From Egbenema bharatensis (GTDB lineage: Bacteria > Cyanobacteriota > Cyanobacteriia > Elainellales > Elainellaceae), in contig NZ_CP182236.1 of the NCBI RefSeq assembly GCF_048077055.1, forward strand, positions 7,316,001 through 7,380,000: a stretch of DNA of 64,000 nt, written 5' to 3'. Of the stretch, positions 8,614-17,314 are shown in pieces. The position numbers and the translations under genes are program-made. The notes beneath the pieces are model-generated. The model had not been told where the DNA came from and made no database searches. It saw nothing but the letters and a program-made list of their open reading frames with translations. Each line of letters begins with the position of its first letter. Within the stretch, counting starts at the first letter, position 1.

Positions 8614-8853
8614 GCTATTCATTCGCCATGAGGTTCCTTGAGTATTGTAAAAGGGCAAACCGGAAAAGGTCGGACAATCCCCCTGTTCGTTCCTGTTTCC
8701 GGTGTTCTATCCTGGACAATAAAGACCTGCTTAAGTTTGTCGTCCTCTGCGGCCAAATCTGCTACATCTGAATCTAAAGAGATTTTGATGATAAAGCTCA
8801 GGTCAAACAAGACGCGGTGTTAGGTTCAATGTTTGCAATTTCGGGAGGTCGCT

Positions 8854-9237
8854 GTGAATCAAAATGGCTTTAGAAACCTGCAACTCAACTGGTCGGGCTT
8901 ACGGTTCTGGCTGACTCTCCTGCTGATCATTTGGGTGCTCAGTTCGATCGGACTGGGCTGGCTGGTACAGTTTTCCTTCATTGTGCTAGGATTCTTGCTC
9001 ATTGCTCCAATCGTTGCCTTTGCGGTATTTCGCTGGTGGCTGAAGCGGAATCTAGTCGTCGATCGCTGCCCTGTCTGCGGCTATGAATCGGCAGGGATCA
9101 ATGGCACTCAACTACGGTGTCCCAGTTGCAGCGAACCCCTTAAAATTGAAAACAAGAAGTTTCATCGCCTTACTCCCCCCGGTACAGTGGATGTAGAGGC
9201 GATCGATGTCACGGTGAAGCAACTGGAGGACAGTTAG
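8854..9237 (+). CDS. Membrane protein with C-terminal zinc ribbon
   Basis: A GTG start at 8854 is preceded by GGGAGG five bases away, which decides the start against the upstream TTG. The product has about 127 residues: two hydrophobic helices near residues 18-65, then a CPVCGYE...LRCPSCSE zinc ribbon with the two Cys-x2-Cys pairs 19 residues apart, and an acidic tail. The ribbon would face the cytoplasm if the N-terminus is also cytoplasmic. This resembles small cyanobacterial hypothetical membrane proteins; function unknown. Confidence 0.7.
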   Translation: MNQNGFRNLQLNWSGLRFWLTLLLIIWVLSSIGLGWLVQFSFIVLGFLLIAPIVAFAVFRWWLKRNLVVDRCPVCGYESAGINGTQLRCPSCSEPLKIENKKFHRLTPPGTVDVEAIDVTVKQLEDS

Positions 9238-9303
9238 TCTCCGTCGCGTAGGTGGCTTAGAAGAAATCTACTGTAAGGGCGTACTGCTGTGTGCCCCGAT
9301 CGG

Positions 9304-9402
9304 GTTGGCTGGGCGGGCAAGACTTCGGCTTGAGCGCTCAGTCGAAACGCTGCCCACCCCACAAGATTTTCAGCTTATTTCGTTCGCATTCCTAATTTTC
9401 CT
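9304..9402. repeat. Dispersed repeat, member of the GGGCAAGACTTCGG family
   Basis: The word GGGCAAGACTTCGGCTTGAG followed by TCAGTCGAAACGCTGCCCAC recurs at 14102-14152 and 39886-39935. The flank CAAGATTTTCAGCTTATT...TTCGCATTCCT also matches the third copy. The ends TGGGC(A/G)GGC and GCTGCCCA are partly complementary, so the unit can fold. It looks like a short non-autonomous mobile repeat. Confidence 0.6.
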
Positions 9403-9799
9403 GCGTGATCGACAGCGTATAGGGATGACTGCCCTGGGCCAAATCACCAACATAGATAGAATAGGTTCCCGGTTCCCAAACGCCCGGAAGCTCAATTTGC
9501 CCCCCAGACAATCCATCCGCCATGACGCAGCGATCGACGGGGCCGGCAATCCAGAGCGTGGGTTGTCCCTGGGCTTCCAGTTTGAAGCGTAATGCAGTCG
9601 GTTGATTCACCACAATTACCTGGCTGGGTGTACCGGAGATAAAGCCACACTGACTCGCCTGCCCACCACCAGAACTGCCGTTCACTGTCACAGGAGCTGA
9701 GAGGGGAGTTTGTACCGGATTACCCTGTACCGTTGTAGCGATCGCCAGGGTTGCAGCAAGGGCTGTCGGAAACACAAACCAGTTCATTTTTCGTTTCAT
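9392..9799 (-). CDS. Secreted protein of unknown function
   Basis: The 135-aa product begins MKRKMNWFVFPTALAATLAIATTVQG, a clear Sec signal peptide. GGAGGAG lies just before the start. The mature part has two cysteines (SQCGF and DRCVM) that could form a disulfide, and ends with a beta-rich PGTYSIYVGDLAQGSHPYTLSITQ, which looks like a small PPC- or Ig-like beta-sandwich. A periplasmic or surface location is likely. The 3' end runs into the dispersed repeat just described. Confidence 0.7.
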   Translation of the reverse strand: MKRKMNWFVFPTALAATLAIATTVQGNPVQTPLSAPVTVNGSSGGGQASQCGFISGTPSQVIVVNQPTALRFKLEAQGQPTLWIAGPVDRCVMADGLSGGQIELPGVWEPGTYSIYVGDLAQGSHPYTLSITQEN

Positions 9800-10020
9800 T
9801 ACCGTTCTCCTCCACCGGGGTCAATTGTTCAAACTTGTCAAACACACGCTCAATAAAGAATGAAATGATTCAAACTCAAGGATTCGATTGAGTTAATTGT
9901 GGAGATGCAGAACTTCATTCTTTTCGTTAAATTCACTACATTACCTGCCTACTTTGATCCTATCCACTCTGCTCAGGCGTTGCCCCTGGAGTGTGTGCCA
10001 GTTCTGGAAGTGCATTGGGA

Positions 10021-10104
10021 GTGAGGAGTGAGGAGTGAGGGGTGAGGAGTGAGGAGTGAGGGGTGAGGGGTGAGGGGTGAGGGGTGAGGGGTGAGGGGTG
10101 AGGA
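10021..10104. repeat. Twelve heptamer repeats (GTGAGGR), STRR type
   Basis: The heptamer GTGAGGA or GTGAGGG is repeated twelve times without interruption. Short tandem heptamers of this kind (STRR) are known in cyanobacterial genomes. The array ends a few bases from the stop codon of truB, in its 3' region. Related arrays lie at 53711-53785 and inside gcvP. Confidence 0.85.
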
Positions 10105-10108
10105 GATC

Positions 10109-11014
10109 TCAGGAGGGGGCTGTCCAGACGAGTTTGGGGGCCAGGTGAGGGATGTTGTCGAGGTCGATCGGTTGGCCGATGCCCAGGAAGCGATCGGTTT
10201 CATTTAATACCCGATAGAACTGCGATTTTTCTTCGTTGGGACAATTAGATGTCCAGGGAATGCGCTGCCCCTTGCACCATCGATCGGCTGCCTCTGGAGA
10301 TAGATGCAGGGTTGCCAGGTGTTGGAGGGCCGGGTTAGGAGGAATAGGTTGAAAGGTTTGGGATTCAATCTGATGGGTCAGGTCTTCCAGGGTGAGACTG
10401 GTTTCCAGGGAGAAGCCGTTGCTCTGAGTTCTTTGGAGAGCTGCGAGAGTTCCACCTGTGCCGACAAGCTCGCCTAAGTCGCGGGCGATCGATCGAATAT
10501 AAGTTCCTGTTCCGCAGGCAATCATCAGATCCAGTTCGGGAAACTCCCCCGATCGCCATTCCAACAGGTCGATCTGATCAATTTGCACCGTCCGCACGGG
10601 AGCCTCTACCTGTTCCCCCGATCGGGCCAGCTCATATAACCGCTTGCCGCCCACCTGAATCGCACTGTAGCTGGGAGGAATTTGTTCGATCGTCCCGATA
10701 AACTGCGGTAAGTAAAACTGGACTTTATCCAGGGTCAATTCAGCCGCCGGAGCCGATTCTAGCACCTCTCCCTCCAGATCATCGGTAGTGGTCTTCAGCC
10801 CAAATCGAATCGTGGCCCGGTAAGCCTTGTTGTGATTTAAGTACTGCAACAGTCGAGTTGCCTGACCAATGGCGATCGGCAAAACACCCGTCGCGGCTGG
10901 ATCAAGGGTTCCTCCATGCCCTACTTTTTTCGTACGCAGTAATTTTCGGACTCGCGCCACGCAATCATGGGAGGTGAAGCCAGCAGGTTTGTTGAGATTC
11001 AGAAAACCGTTCAC
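10109..11014 (-). CDS. truB: tRNA pseudouridine(55) synthase TruB
   Basis: The 301-aa protein starts MNGFLNLNKPAGFTSHDCV and has the catalytic motif GHGGTLDPAATGVLPIAIG with the nucleophilic aspartate at about residue 38. It isomerises uridine 55 to pseudouridine in the T-loop of tRNAs. The conserved PPSYSAIQVGGKRLYELAR and GTYIRSIARDLG motifs are present. The start codon is GTG, with a poor ribosome binding site. The C-terminus after residue 230 is a cyanobacterial-type PUA-like extension. The heptamer array lies immediately downstream. Confidence 0.93.
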   Translation of the reverse strand: MNGFLNLNKPAGFTSHDCVARVRKLLRTKKVGHGGTLDPAATGVLPIAIGQATRLLQYLNHNKAYRATIRFGLKTTTDDLEGEVLESAPAAELTLDKVQFYLPQFIGTIEQIPPSYSAIQVGGKRLYELARSGEQVEAPVRTVQIDQIDLLEWRSGEFPELDLMIACGTGTYIRSIARDLGELVGTGGTLAALQRTQSNGFSLETSLTLEDLTHQIESQTFQPIPPNPALQHLATLHLSPEAADRWCKGQRIPWTSNCPNEEKSQFYRVLNETDRFLGIGQPIDLDNIPHLAPKLVWTAPS

Positions 11015-11068
11015 AGGAGCAATAGAAATAAAGGCGATCGAGAAGGGTTCAGTCAGCCACGGACTGTC

Positions 11069-11194
11069 TTAATCCAGTGTCGCAGATACACCACCCATTT
11101 TCGTGATCGGGTCAGTTTCAAACCCTTCCAGTTGCAACTGCTGCACTTTAATCACTTGCACTTTAGTCACTTCCAGCACCCAGCCAGCGTCCAT
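11069..11194 (-). CDS. Possible short ORF upstream of truB
   Basis: A frame of about 41 residues from an ATG at 11194 reads MDAGWVLEVTKVQVIKVQQL and ends MGGVSATLD, 54 bp before truB on the same strand. Codon use looks natural, but part of it is built from a short internal repeat (CACTTTAATCACTTG and CACTTTAGTCACTTC on the plus strand). There is no firm ribosome binding site, and I do not recognise it. It may be noncoding. Confidence 0.2.
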   Translation of the reverse strand: MDAGWVLEVTKVQVIKVQQLQLEGFETDPITKMGGVSATLD

Positions 11195-11281
11195 TCGGGG
11201 ACAGGTATGATCGAAGAACAGCAGGCAATGTCCAGGCAATGTCCAAGCAATGTCTACCCGCAATACTAATCCAGCCCGTGT

Positions 11282-11782
11282 ATGGTTGAAACTCCTTTCT
11301 CAAAGCAAACCCAGATTCCGGCCGTTCCTCCTCTGGAATGCGGCGATCGGCTGAACCGTTACGAATTTGAGCGGCGGTATGAAGCTATGCCTCACCTCAA
11401 AAAAGCCGAGCTAATTGAAGGAGTGGTCTATATGCCCGCAGCCCTGCGATTTCGGAGTCATGGTTAACCCCATAGCAGAATCATGGCATGGTTGGTGGTG
11501 TACGCAGCGGCAACTCCGGGCGTTGAAGTGGGCGATAATCCAACGGTAAAGCTTGATCTCGATAACGAACCCCAACCGGATGCCGTCATGTTGATCAGCG
11601 AAGCGGCGGGCGGACAAGCGCGAATCAGCGAAGAAGACTACATCGAAGGGGCACCGGAACTGATTGTGGAAGTTGCTGCCAGCAGTGCTGCGATCGACCT
11701 GCGAGACAAAAAACGGGCCTATCGTCGCAATGGTGTTCGGGAATACCTGGTAACGAGTCTCTCTTTCGGGATTGTAAATTAG
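11282..11782 (+). pseudogene. Uma2-family (DUF820) gene, nonsense mutation and truncation
   Basis: The two halves share one frame: residues 1-61 end SHG and are followed by an in-frame TAA at 11465-11467, where the family normally continues with EPHxRIM; here the next codons give PHSRIM AWLVVYAA. A single base change from GAA to TAA would explain the stop. The second half carries the Uma2 nuclease-fold motifs: PQPDAVMLI with the family's catalytic-type Asp, and APELIVEVAASSAAIDLRDKKRAYRRNGVREYLV with Glu and Lys. After that point the frame runs into the IS256 end, and no C-terminal part is found beyond the element. Confidence 0.8.
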
Positions 11783-13086
11783 ATTGTGTCAGAGAATAAA
11801 ACAAGATCTAATGAACTATAGAACTTGAGACACAACCCTATGACTTTTCGACCTGAATTACTCGATGAACTGCTCCAAGGCTACGAGAACCCGGAAGACC
11901 TCCTAGGCAACGAGGGCATTGTCAAACAATTGACGGCAGCCTTGGTAGAGCGGTGTTTGAATGCAGAGATGAAAACGCATCTGGAGGAACAATCCTCTGA
12001 ACCAGCCAGTGAGGGCAAAACGGCTCGCAATCGTCGCAACGGGCACAGCAAGAAGACAATCAAGGGCGAGTTTGGACAAGCTGAGATCGCGGTTCCCCGT
12101 GACCGTCACAGTGAATTTGAGCCCATCATCGTCAAGAAGGGACAAACTCGCTTTAACGGGTTTGATGACAAGATTCTCAGCCTGTATGCCCGAGGCATGA
12201 GTCCTCGTGATATTCAAGCTCAATTGCAAGACCTCTATGGAGTGGAGGTATCGGCTGGACTGATTTCCAACATCACTGATGCGGTCGAAGCGGAACGCAA
12301 ACTCTGGCAAAATCGACCGCTTGATGCGCTCTACCCGATTGTCTACTTTGATGCGATTGTGGTCAAAGTTCGCCAAGACGGACGAGTGGTCAACAAAGCG
12401 ATCCACCTGGCTCTGGGGGTGACCTTGTCCGGTACCAAGGAATTACTGGGGATGTGGATGACTCAGAATGAATCTGCCAAATTCTGGTTAGCGATTCTGA
12501 CAGAGTTACAGAATCGAGGACTCAAGGACATCTTCATCGCTTGTGTCGATGGACTGACAGGCTTTGCCGATGCCATTGAGACGGTCTTTCCCAAAACGAC
12601 GGTGCAGTTGTGCATTGTCCATATGGGGAGGAATTCCCTAAGCTATGTCTCCTACAAAGATCGCAAAGCAGTTGCTGCTGACCTGCGATTGATCTACACC
12701 TCTAGCACTGAAAACCAGGCAGAACAGCGGCTAGTTGAGTTTGCAGAGGCTTGGGATAAACAATACCCGACCATCAGCAAGTCCTGGATGAATCACTGGG
12801 GACGCATCATCCCATTCTTTGCCTTTCCAGCTGAAATTCGCAAAGCTATCTACACCACCAACGCCATCGAATCCCTCAACATGACCCTCAGGAAAGTCCT
12901 CAAAAATCATCGAGCTTTCCCAACCGATGATTCTGCGCTCAAAGTCGTTTACCTGGCAATTGCTAACATTGCTAAAAAGTGGACGATGCCGATTCAAAAT
13001 TGGAAGGCGGCACTCAACCGTTTTGCCATCGAGTTTGAAGATAGGTTTCCGCTTTAACTTTGCTCCCTGACACAATCTGTTTGACA
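11773..13086. mobile_element. IS256-family insertion sequence
   Basis: Imperfect terminal inverted repeats match at 19 of 23 positions: left 11773-11795, right 13064-13086, both containing AGATTGTGTCAG. The element of about 1.3 kb holds one transposase gene. I see no 8- or 9-bp target duplication, and the C-terminal part of the Uma2 gene is missing on the far side, so a deletion may have followed insertion. The exact outer ends are uncertain by a few bases. Confidence 0.7.
11840..13057 (+). CDS. IS256-family transposase
   Basis: A full-length DDE transposase of 405 aa from the ATG at 11840 (an in-frame TTG lies 15 bp upstream). The catalytic residues appear as YFDAI near residue 170, ACVDGLTGF near 238 and NAIESLN near 342. 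The conserved GMSPRDIQ, GTKELLGMW and CIVHM-RNSL signatures are present; the family usually has HMVRNSL, here HMGRNSL. No stop or frameshift is seen, so the gene may be active. Confidence 0.93.
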   Translation: MTFRPELLDELLQGYENPEDLLGNEGIVKQLTAALVERCLNAEMKTHLEEQSSEPASEGKTARNRRNGHSKKTIKGEFGQAEIAVPRDRHSEFEPIIVKKGQTRFNGFDDKILSLYARGMSPRDIQAQLQDLYGVEVSAGLISNITDAVEAERKLWQNRPLDALYPIVYFDAIVVKVRQDGRVVNKAIHLALGVTLSGTKELLGMWMTQNESAKFWLAILTELQNRGLKDIFIACVDGLTGFADAIETVFPKTTVQLCIVHMGRNSLSYVSYKDRKAVAADLRLIYTSSTENQAEQRLVEFAEAWDKQYPTISKSWMNHWGRIIPFFAFPAEIRKAIYTTNAIESLNMTLRKVLKNHRAFPTDDSALKVVYLAIANIAKKWTMPIQNWKAALNRFAIEFEDRFPL

Positions 13087-13189
13087 TATCCAACCGATGT
13101 TCTGATCTAAATCGGAGATTAAGGAGACTTTATTACTGAAATCCAGCCGAAAACGGGCACTTTAAGGGTAACTCTAGTAAACATCCTGC

Positions 13190-13948
13190 ATGGCTCCTAC
13201 TGTCTCCCTCATCATCACCAGCTACAACCGATCGGTTTACCTGGCAGCAGCGATCGAAAGCGTCTTGAAGCAAACCTACACAGACTTTGAGCTACTGCTC
13301 TGGGACGATGGCTCCACCGACCTTTCCCCCCACATTGCCCGTTATTATGCTCTGCAAGATTCAAGAATTCGGGTTAAGACAGCCCCACACCAGGGAGTTG
13401 CTCCAACTCTGAAAGCCGCCATTGCTGCGACTACAGGACAGTATCTTGGTTGGGTCGATAGTGATGACCTGCTCGCACCCATTGCTCTAGAACAAACCGT
13501 AGCCGTCCTGAATACTTATCCTCATGTCGGTATGGTCTACACCAACTACCGCGTTATAGATGCCCAGGGACGCGATCGCGGTTTAGGCAAACGCTGCCAC
13601 ATCCCCTACTCTCCAGACAAATTGCTAGTGAATTTCATGACCTTTCACTTCCGCCTGATCCGCCGATCGCTTTACGAACAAGTCGGCGGTATCGATTCAA
13701 GCTTCACTTATGCGATCGACTATGATTTGTGTCTCAAACTTTCAGAGGTGACAGACATTTATCACCTGCCCCAAGCTCTTTATGCCTACCGTACCCATGC
13801 TCACAGCATCTCCACCCAGTACCGTAGCGAGCAGGACACCTGTGCCCGTCGAGCTATCGAAAACGCCTTAATTCGTCGGGGAATGAACTGTAAAGCCGAT
13901 CGCTCCAGCAACCCTGCGTTACAAACAGGCGACTTCAGGGATAACTAG
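13190..13948 (+). CDS. Family 2 glycosyltransferase
   Basis: The 252-aa protein opens VSLIITSYNRSVYLAAAIESVLKQTYTDFELLLWDDGSTD, the GT-A nucleotide-sugar binding fold of GT2 enzymes, and has the metal-binding DxD as WVDSDDLL near residue 92. The acceptor region includes GGIDSSFTYAIDYDLCLKLSE, with the conserved D-x-D-L-C/W-L motif. It has no membrane helices. Enzymes of this type add sugars to exopolysaccharide, lipopolysaccharide or glycoproteins; donor and acceptor are unknown. It stands alone between an IS256 element and the second copy of the 66-aa gene. Confidence 0.85.
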   Translation: MAPTVSLIITSYNRSVYLAAAIESVLKQTYTDFELLLWDDGSTDLSPHIARYYALQDSRIRVKTAPHQGVAPTLKAAIAATTGQYLGWVDSDDLLAPIALEQTVAVLNTYPHVGMVYTNYRVIDAQGRDRGLGKRCHIPYSPDKLLVNFMTFHFRLIRRSLYEQVGGIDSSFTYAIDYDLCLKLSEVTDIYHLPQALYAYRTHAHSISTQYRSEQDTCARRAIENALIRRGMNCKADRSSNPALQTGDFRDN

Positions 13949-14101
13949 CTAGTGAACCTCCTTACCCCCAGCAGGCACTCGTCATGAAATCGCCCCCAAA
14001 GCCACCTCTGAAAGAACCTGTAGGTATTTGGGCTAAATCCTTGACTTGAGATTTATAGTGAAGATGCCAACCCCACAGAGTAGGGACGATCGGTTGTTCA
14101 A

Positions 14102-14180
14102 TGGGCAGGCAAGACTTCGGCTTGAGCTCAGTCGAAACGCTGCCCACCCCATAAGGTAGGGGCGATTCGTGAATCGCCCT
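14102..14180. repeat. Compound dispersed repeat: GGGCAAGACTTCGG family plus GGGCGATTCGTGAATCGCCC
   Basis: The first half repeats the unit at 9304-9364. The second half is the perfect palindrome GGGCGATTCGTGAATCGCCC (about 14160-14179). A variant of the palindrome lies inside gcvP near 56549. Located just downstream of the second 66-aa gene, it could also stop its transcript. Confidence 0.6.
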
Positions 14181-14199
14181 CGCTGTTCAGGAATAAAAA

Positions 14200-14400
14200 T
14201 TATCGCACCAGAACCGTCATGTATTTCCCAGTGGCAAAGGGTGCAGGGATGATCGGGGTGAACTGAACGCGATCGGTTGCCAGCTTTCTGACATAGCATT
14301 CGTTCATGGTGAAGATCACCTGATCCCTTGTACCGATAATCCAAATTTGTACCCGATCGTCTTGTGCGATGGGCAGCAGTTCGTTGAACTCTGAAGACAT
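14200..14400 (-). CDS. 66-aa conserved small protein, copy B
   Basis: This copy is 66 residues long and identical to copy A (2546-2746) at 57 positions. The central GTRDQVIFTMNE and the C-terminal half from ATDRVQFTP to TVLVR are nearly unchanged. Preservation of frame and of mostly conservative substitutions in both copies suggests both make protein under selection. The ribosome binding site AAGGAAC precedes the ATG. A Cys replaces Leu at position 35 in this copy. Function is unknown. Confidence 0.75.
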   Translation of the reverse strand: MSSEFNELLPIAQDDRVQIWIIGTRDQVIFTMNECYVRKLATDRVQFTPIIPAPFATGKYMTVLVR

Positions 14401-14660
14401 ATTTAGTTCCTTGCTGATGCGTATTAGGGGAAGAAAAGCTTAAGGTGTGGGGAATGCAAAAAACAGCCCCAAACATCGTCGTTCATCAGCAGGGCATCCG
14501 AAAATAGACAGCGTGATCTACAATCAGACAGCCTGACTTTCTGGTGCTACAGAAGTTAGGTTAGCTGGTTAGGGTCGTTGTCGGCTTCCCTAATCAGCGC
14601 TACACCTCACCTTAAGCGGGTTTGGTTCAGTGACTGCTCCTGGGTAGAAACAATCAACAT
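14401..14660 (-). promoter_or_regulatory. Conserved structured 5' leader of 66-aa gene, copy B
   Basis: The region matches leader A in order and spacing of blocks. Hairpin 1 is CTTTCTG (14537-14543) with CAGAAG (14550-14555). Hairpin 2 is GCTGGTTAGGG (14564-14574) with CCCTAATCAGC (14588-14598); the stem is identical to copy A while the 13-nt loop has changed. A TATGCT -10 box lies at 14667-14672. Conservation drops outside the leader, which suggests selection on it. Confidence 0.55.
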
Positions 14661-14672
14661 CGCAACAGCATA

Positions 14673-15014
14673 GCGGATACGTTGGGCAAACACAAGCGTA
14701 TTCAGACACCTTTTGGCCTGAAATTAGAATGAAACCAGCAGGATAATCTGAATTGTAGTCGGGTCGGGTAGTCTGATGCAGTCAGGAATGAATCCACGAT
14801 GTGATCGCCCTCATCCTGACCTGATCTAGAGGCTAGGTTGCCTTAGCCCATCAGCCCCTAAAAATTGCCCTAGAGAACGCTTTGAGAAGGTTTAGTGAAG
14901 CGCTTTTTAGCATATTCTTCTGGATCAGCGCTTCAAAAAGACAGTAAAATGAGGTGTTAACCCGTTCTCAATATCTGATGTGAATGGGAGGTCAGCAAAC
15001 GAACGCGATCGCCA
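14673..15014. other. Intergenic region between leader B and hsdM remnant
   Basis: No gene is seen. The part nearest leader B still resembles the upstream side of leader A (AAGCGTAT and ATGAAAC words). The rest holds no repeat or hairpin that I can support. Confidence 0.4.
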
Positions 15015-15427
15015 ATGGCTAACTTCCAGGAAAAAGCAGACTTCATTTGGGGGCTTGCCGATATGCTGCGGGGTGACTACCTGCGGCGCGAGTACCCTGA
15101 TGTGATTTTGCCAATGGTGGTGATCCGGCGGCTGGATCTGGCGATGGCGGCAACTCGTGAAGCGGTACGTCAGGCTTACGAAAAATATAAAGGTAAGCTA
15201 GAGAATCTACATAGAGTTCTCACGTCGGCAGCTGGCGGTTCTCTTGTCTACAACACCTCGATGAGCAAATCCATATAGCAAATTTCTTGGATCAAGAAAA
15301 TTCAAAAATCAATGAGCTTCTAAAAATTACTCAAAGTTCTATAGAAGCCCTTGAAAACTATCGCCAAGCCCTCATCACCGCAGCGGTCACGGGCAAAATT
15401 GATGTGCGGAAGGTAGTAGAGCCATGA
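15015..15427 (+). pseudogene. hsdM'-'hsdS deletion scar (type I restriction-modification)
   Basis: The first 81 codons read as the N-terminal helical domain of a type I methyltransferase subunit: FIWGLADMLRGDYLRREYPDVILPMVVIRRLD and then LVYNTS. At about 15258 the frame leaves HsdM. In another frame (15260-15427) the sequence reads DEQIHIANFLDQENSKINELL and ends ALITAAVTGKIDVRKVVEP, the coiled-coil C-terminus of an HsdS specificity subunit. So the rest of hsdM and most of hsdS are missing, joined by one deletion. Neither half can make an active enzyme. hsdR of a type I system remains at 19075-22065. Confidence 0.85.
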
Positions 15428-15711
15428 ATCTAGAAACCCTGCGAAGCCAGCGAGAGGCTATCCTACACATTGCCGCCAAACATGGGGCATTTAACCTGCA
15501 CGTTTTTGGTTCCGTCGCACGACAGGAAAGCACCCCTGACAGTGATATTGATTTGCTGGCAGAGCTTGAACCCCAGCGCACTCTACTCGATCAAATTGCG
15601 CTGATTCAAGACCTGAAAGAATTGTTGGGTTGTCCGGTTGATGTGGTTGAACCCGATAGCCTGCATGACTTGATTCGAGATCAAATTCTTCATGAGGCAA
15701 TCCCCCTATGA
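15424..15711 (+). CDS. MNT-domain nucleotidyltransferase antitoxin
   Basis: The 95-aa protein has the minimal nucleotidyltransferase signature HVFGSVARQESTPDSDIDLL, with G-S and the D-x-D pair that bind metal and nucleotide. In known HEPN/MNT pairs, this protein neutralises the HEPN toxin, in the best studied case by adding AMP to its active-site tyrosine. The start overlaps the hsdS remnant stop (ATGA). Its stop overlaps the original HEPN start in the same way, so the pair was translationally coupled until the IS66-type element landed between them. Confidence 0.85.
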   Translation: MNLETLRSQREAILHIAAKHGAFNLHVFGSVARQESTPDSDIDLLAELEPQRTLLDQIALIQDLKELLGCPVDVVEPDSLHDLIRDQILHEAIPL

Positions 15712-15723
15712 AAAGCGATCTCC
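15708..15723. repeat. Left copy of the 16-bp target duplication
   Basis: ATGAAAAGCGATCTCC occurs here and again at 17315-17330, directly outside the two ends of the IS66-type element. It includes the start codon of the HEPN gene. Confidence 0.85.
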
Positions 15724-17314
15724 GTATCCGTACACAGGGTAAAGCAGAAAGAGTGAGCGATGTGAGGGTAAGTCTGCTAGGCTAAAACGCATGGAATCCC
15801 CGAATGCCTTTTTAAGCGAAATTTCAGCAGAGGACTGGGCCAACACACCGGAGAGTGTCAAGCAGTTGGTGCAGCGTCTATTGGAGCGTATTGAGGCATT
15901 AGAGGCAGGCCAGCAAGCGTTACAAGAGCAAATTCAGCGCAATTCCAAAAACTCCTCGCAACCGCCTTCGCAAGACCCTCCGAAGGGATTCAAGGCTACC
16001 CCGAAAAGAAAAGTGGGAAAGCGCGAGGCGGACAACCGGGACATCCGGGACATTCGCAGGAACTTTACCCGCCGGAACAATGTACGCGCATTGAGGATCA
16101 CTACCCTGAGGTGTGTTGCGAATGTGGACATCGCTTGAGAGGGAAAGATGCCAATCCGCAACGGTGTCAGATCGTAGATTTGCCACCGTTACAACCGATT
16201 GTTTTGGAACATCGCTTTCATGCGTTGGAGTGCCCCCAGTGTGGGGTAAGCAGCCGTGCCTATGATGGCGAGATTGTGGATGGTTGTCGCTATGGGGAAA
16301 GGCTGTGTGCATTAGTCGCACTGTTGAGTGGAGAGTATCGTCAAAGTCACCGGATGGTGGTGCGGCTGTTGAGTGAATTGTTTGAGATTCCCATCTCCGT
16401 GGGCAGTGTCGGACGCTTGCGGCAACAGATGAGTGAAGCGATTGAGCAACCCGTCGAAGCGGTTCATCGCTATGTGCAGCAGCAACCCGTTGTTGGGATA
16501 GATGAAACGAGTTTGCCTCAGGGTAACGCCGATGGGAACAATGGCAAGGGGAAGCGAGGCTGGTTGTGGGTGATGGTAACCCCGTTGGTGTGCTATTTCC
16601 AGGTGGCGTTAAGCCGCTCTCAAGCCACCGCTCAAAGCATCTTAGGAACTGATTTTGCTGGGATTGTCAACAGCGACCGCTACAGTGCTTACAACTGGTT
16701 AAACTTGCAATGGCGACAATTGTGTTGGGCGCATTTGAAACGCGATTTCACCAAAATTGCCGAACGGGGTGGGGTGAGCCAGACCTTGGGAGAGCAACTT
16801 CTCCAACAGCAAGAGAAATTATTTGAGTTATGGCATCGGGTGCGAGATGGAACCTTAGCACGCCCCCAATGGATAGAAGCCGTAGCACCCATTCGACAAC
16901 GGGTGAAAGCACTGTTGGAAGAAGGAGCGGCTTACCCAATTGGGACCAAAGAAAAGACACCTTTGGCAAAGACGGTGCGAACCTGTCAGCAGTTACTCAA
17001 AGTAGAACCTGCTTTATGGTTATTCGTCACAACCGTTGGAGTAGAGCCAACCAATAATGCAGCAGAACAGGCGATTCGTCCAGCAGTGTTGTGGCGACGC
17101 TGTAGCTATGGCTCCCAAAGTGAGGCAGGCAGTTTGTTTGTCGGACGAATGATGACGGTTGTAGCAACGCTGCGGCGGCAAAATCGCCATGTCCTCGATT
17201 ATCTCACCGATGCTTGCTATGCCAAGCGTCGGGGCTTGCCTGCCCCTTCTTTACTTCCGCTTCCCGACCTACAGCGATCCTCCTGACTACCTTGCTAACC
17301 CTGTGTACGGATAC
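15724..17314. mobile_element. IS66-type insertion sequence, transposase only
   Basis: The ends are GTATCCGTACACAGGGTAA (15724-15742) and, inverted, GTATCCGTACACAGGGTTAG at 17314 downwards, matching at the first 17 bases. The element is about 1.59 kb and holds one transposase gene split over two frames. It lacks the tnpA/tnpB accessory genes of classical IS66. The flanking direct repeat is 16 bp; IS66 elements usually make 8 bp, so this is unusual. Confidence 0.85.
15791..17286 (+). pseudogene. IS66-family transposase, frameshifted
   Basis: The N-terminal frame (from 15791) gives a coiled-coil region and NSKNSSQPPSQDPPKGF, the typical IS66 linker. Near 16003-16014 (GAAAAGAAAAGTGGG) it must move to the -1 frame, where the text continues GKARGGQPGHPGHSQELYPPEQC, then a CxxC-x(n)-CxxC zinc-binding region and the DDE catalytic core: GIDETS, NSDRYSAY and NNAAEQAIRP. 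A missing A restores one frame of about 500 aa. It could also be programmed -1 frameshifting, but the site is not a canonical slippery heptamer. Confidence 0.8.

Noticed and set aside
8619..8810. A 63-aa minus-strand open frame between photolyase and the zinc-ribbon gene.
   Set aside because: It overlaps the photolyase start region, has no ribosome binding site of note and no recognisable composition.
14033..14476. A 147-aa minus-strand open frame overlapping the second 66-aa gene.
   Set aside because: It runs through a dispersed repeat and another frame of a conserved gene, and has no counterpart at copy A.
16003..16014. Programmed -1 frameshifting in the IS66 transposase.
   Set aside because: The site lacks a canonical slippery heptamer and IS66 transposases are normally one frame. 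A missing base is simpler, though it is not excluded.
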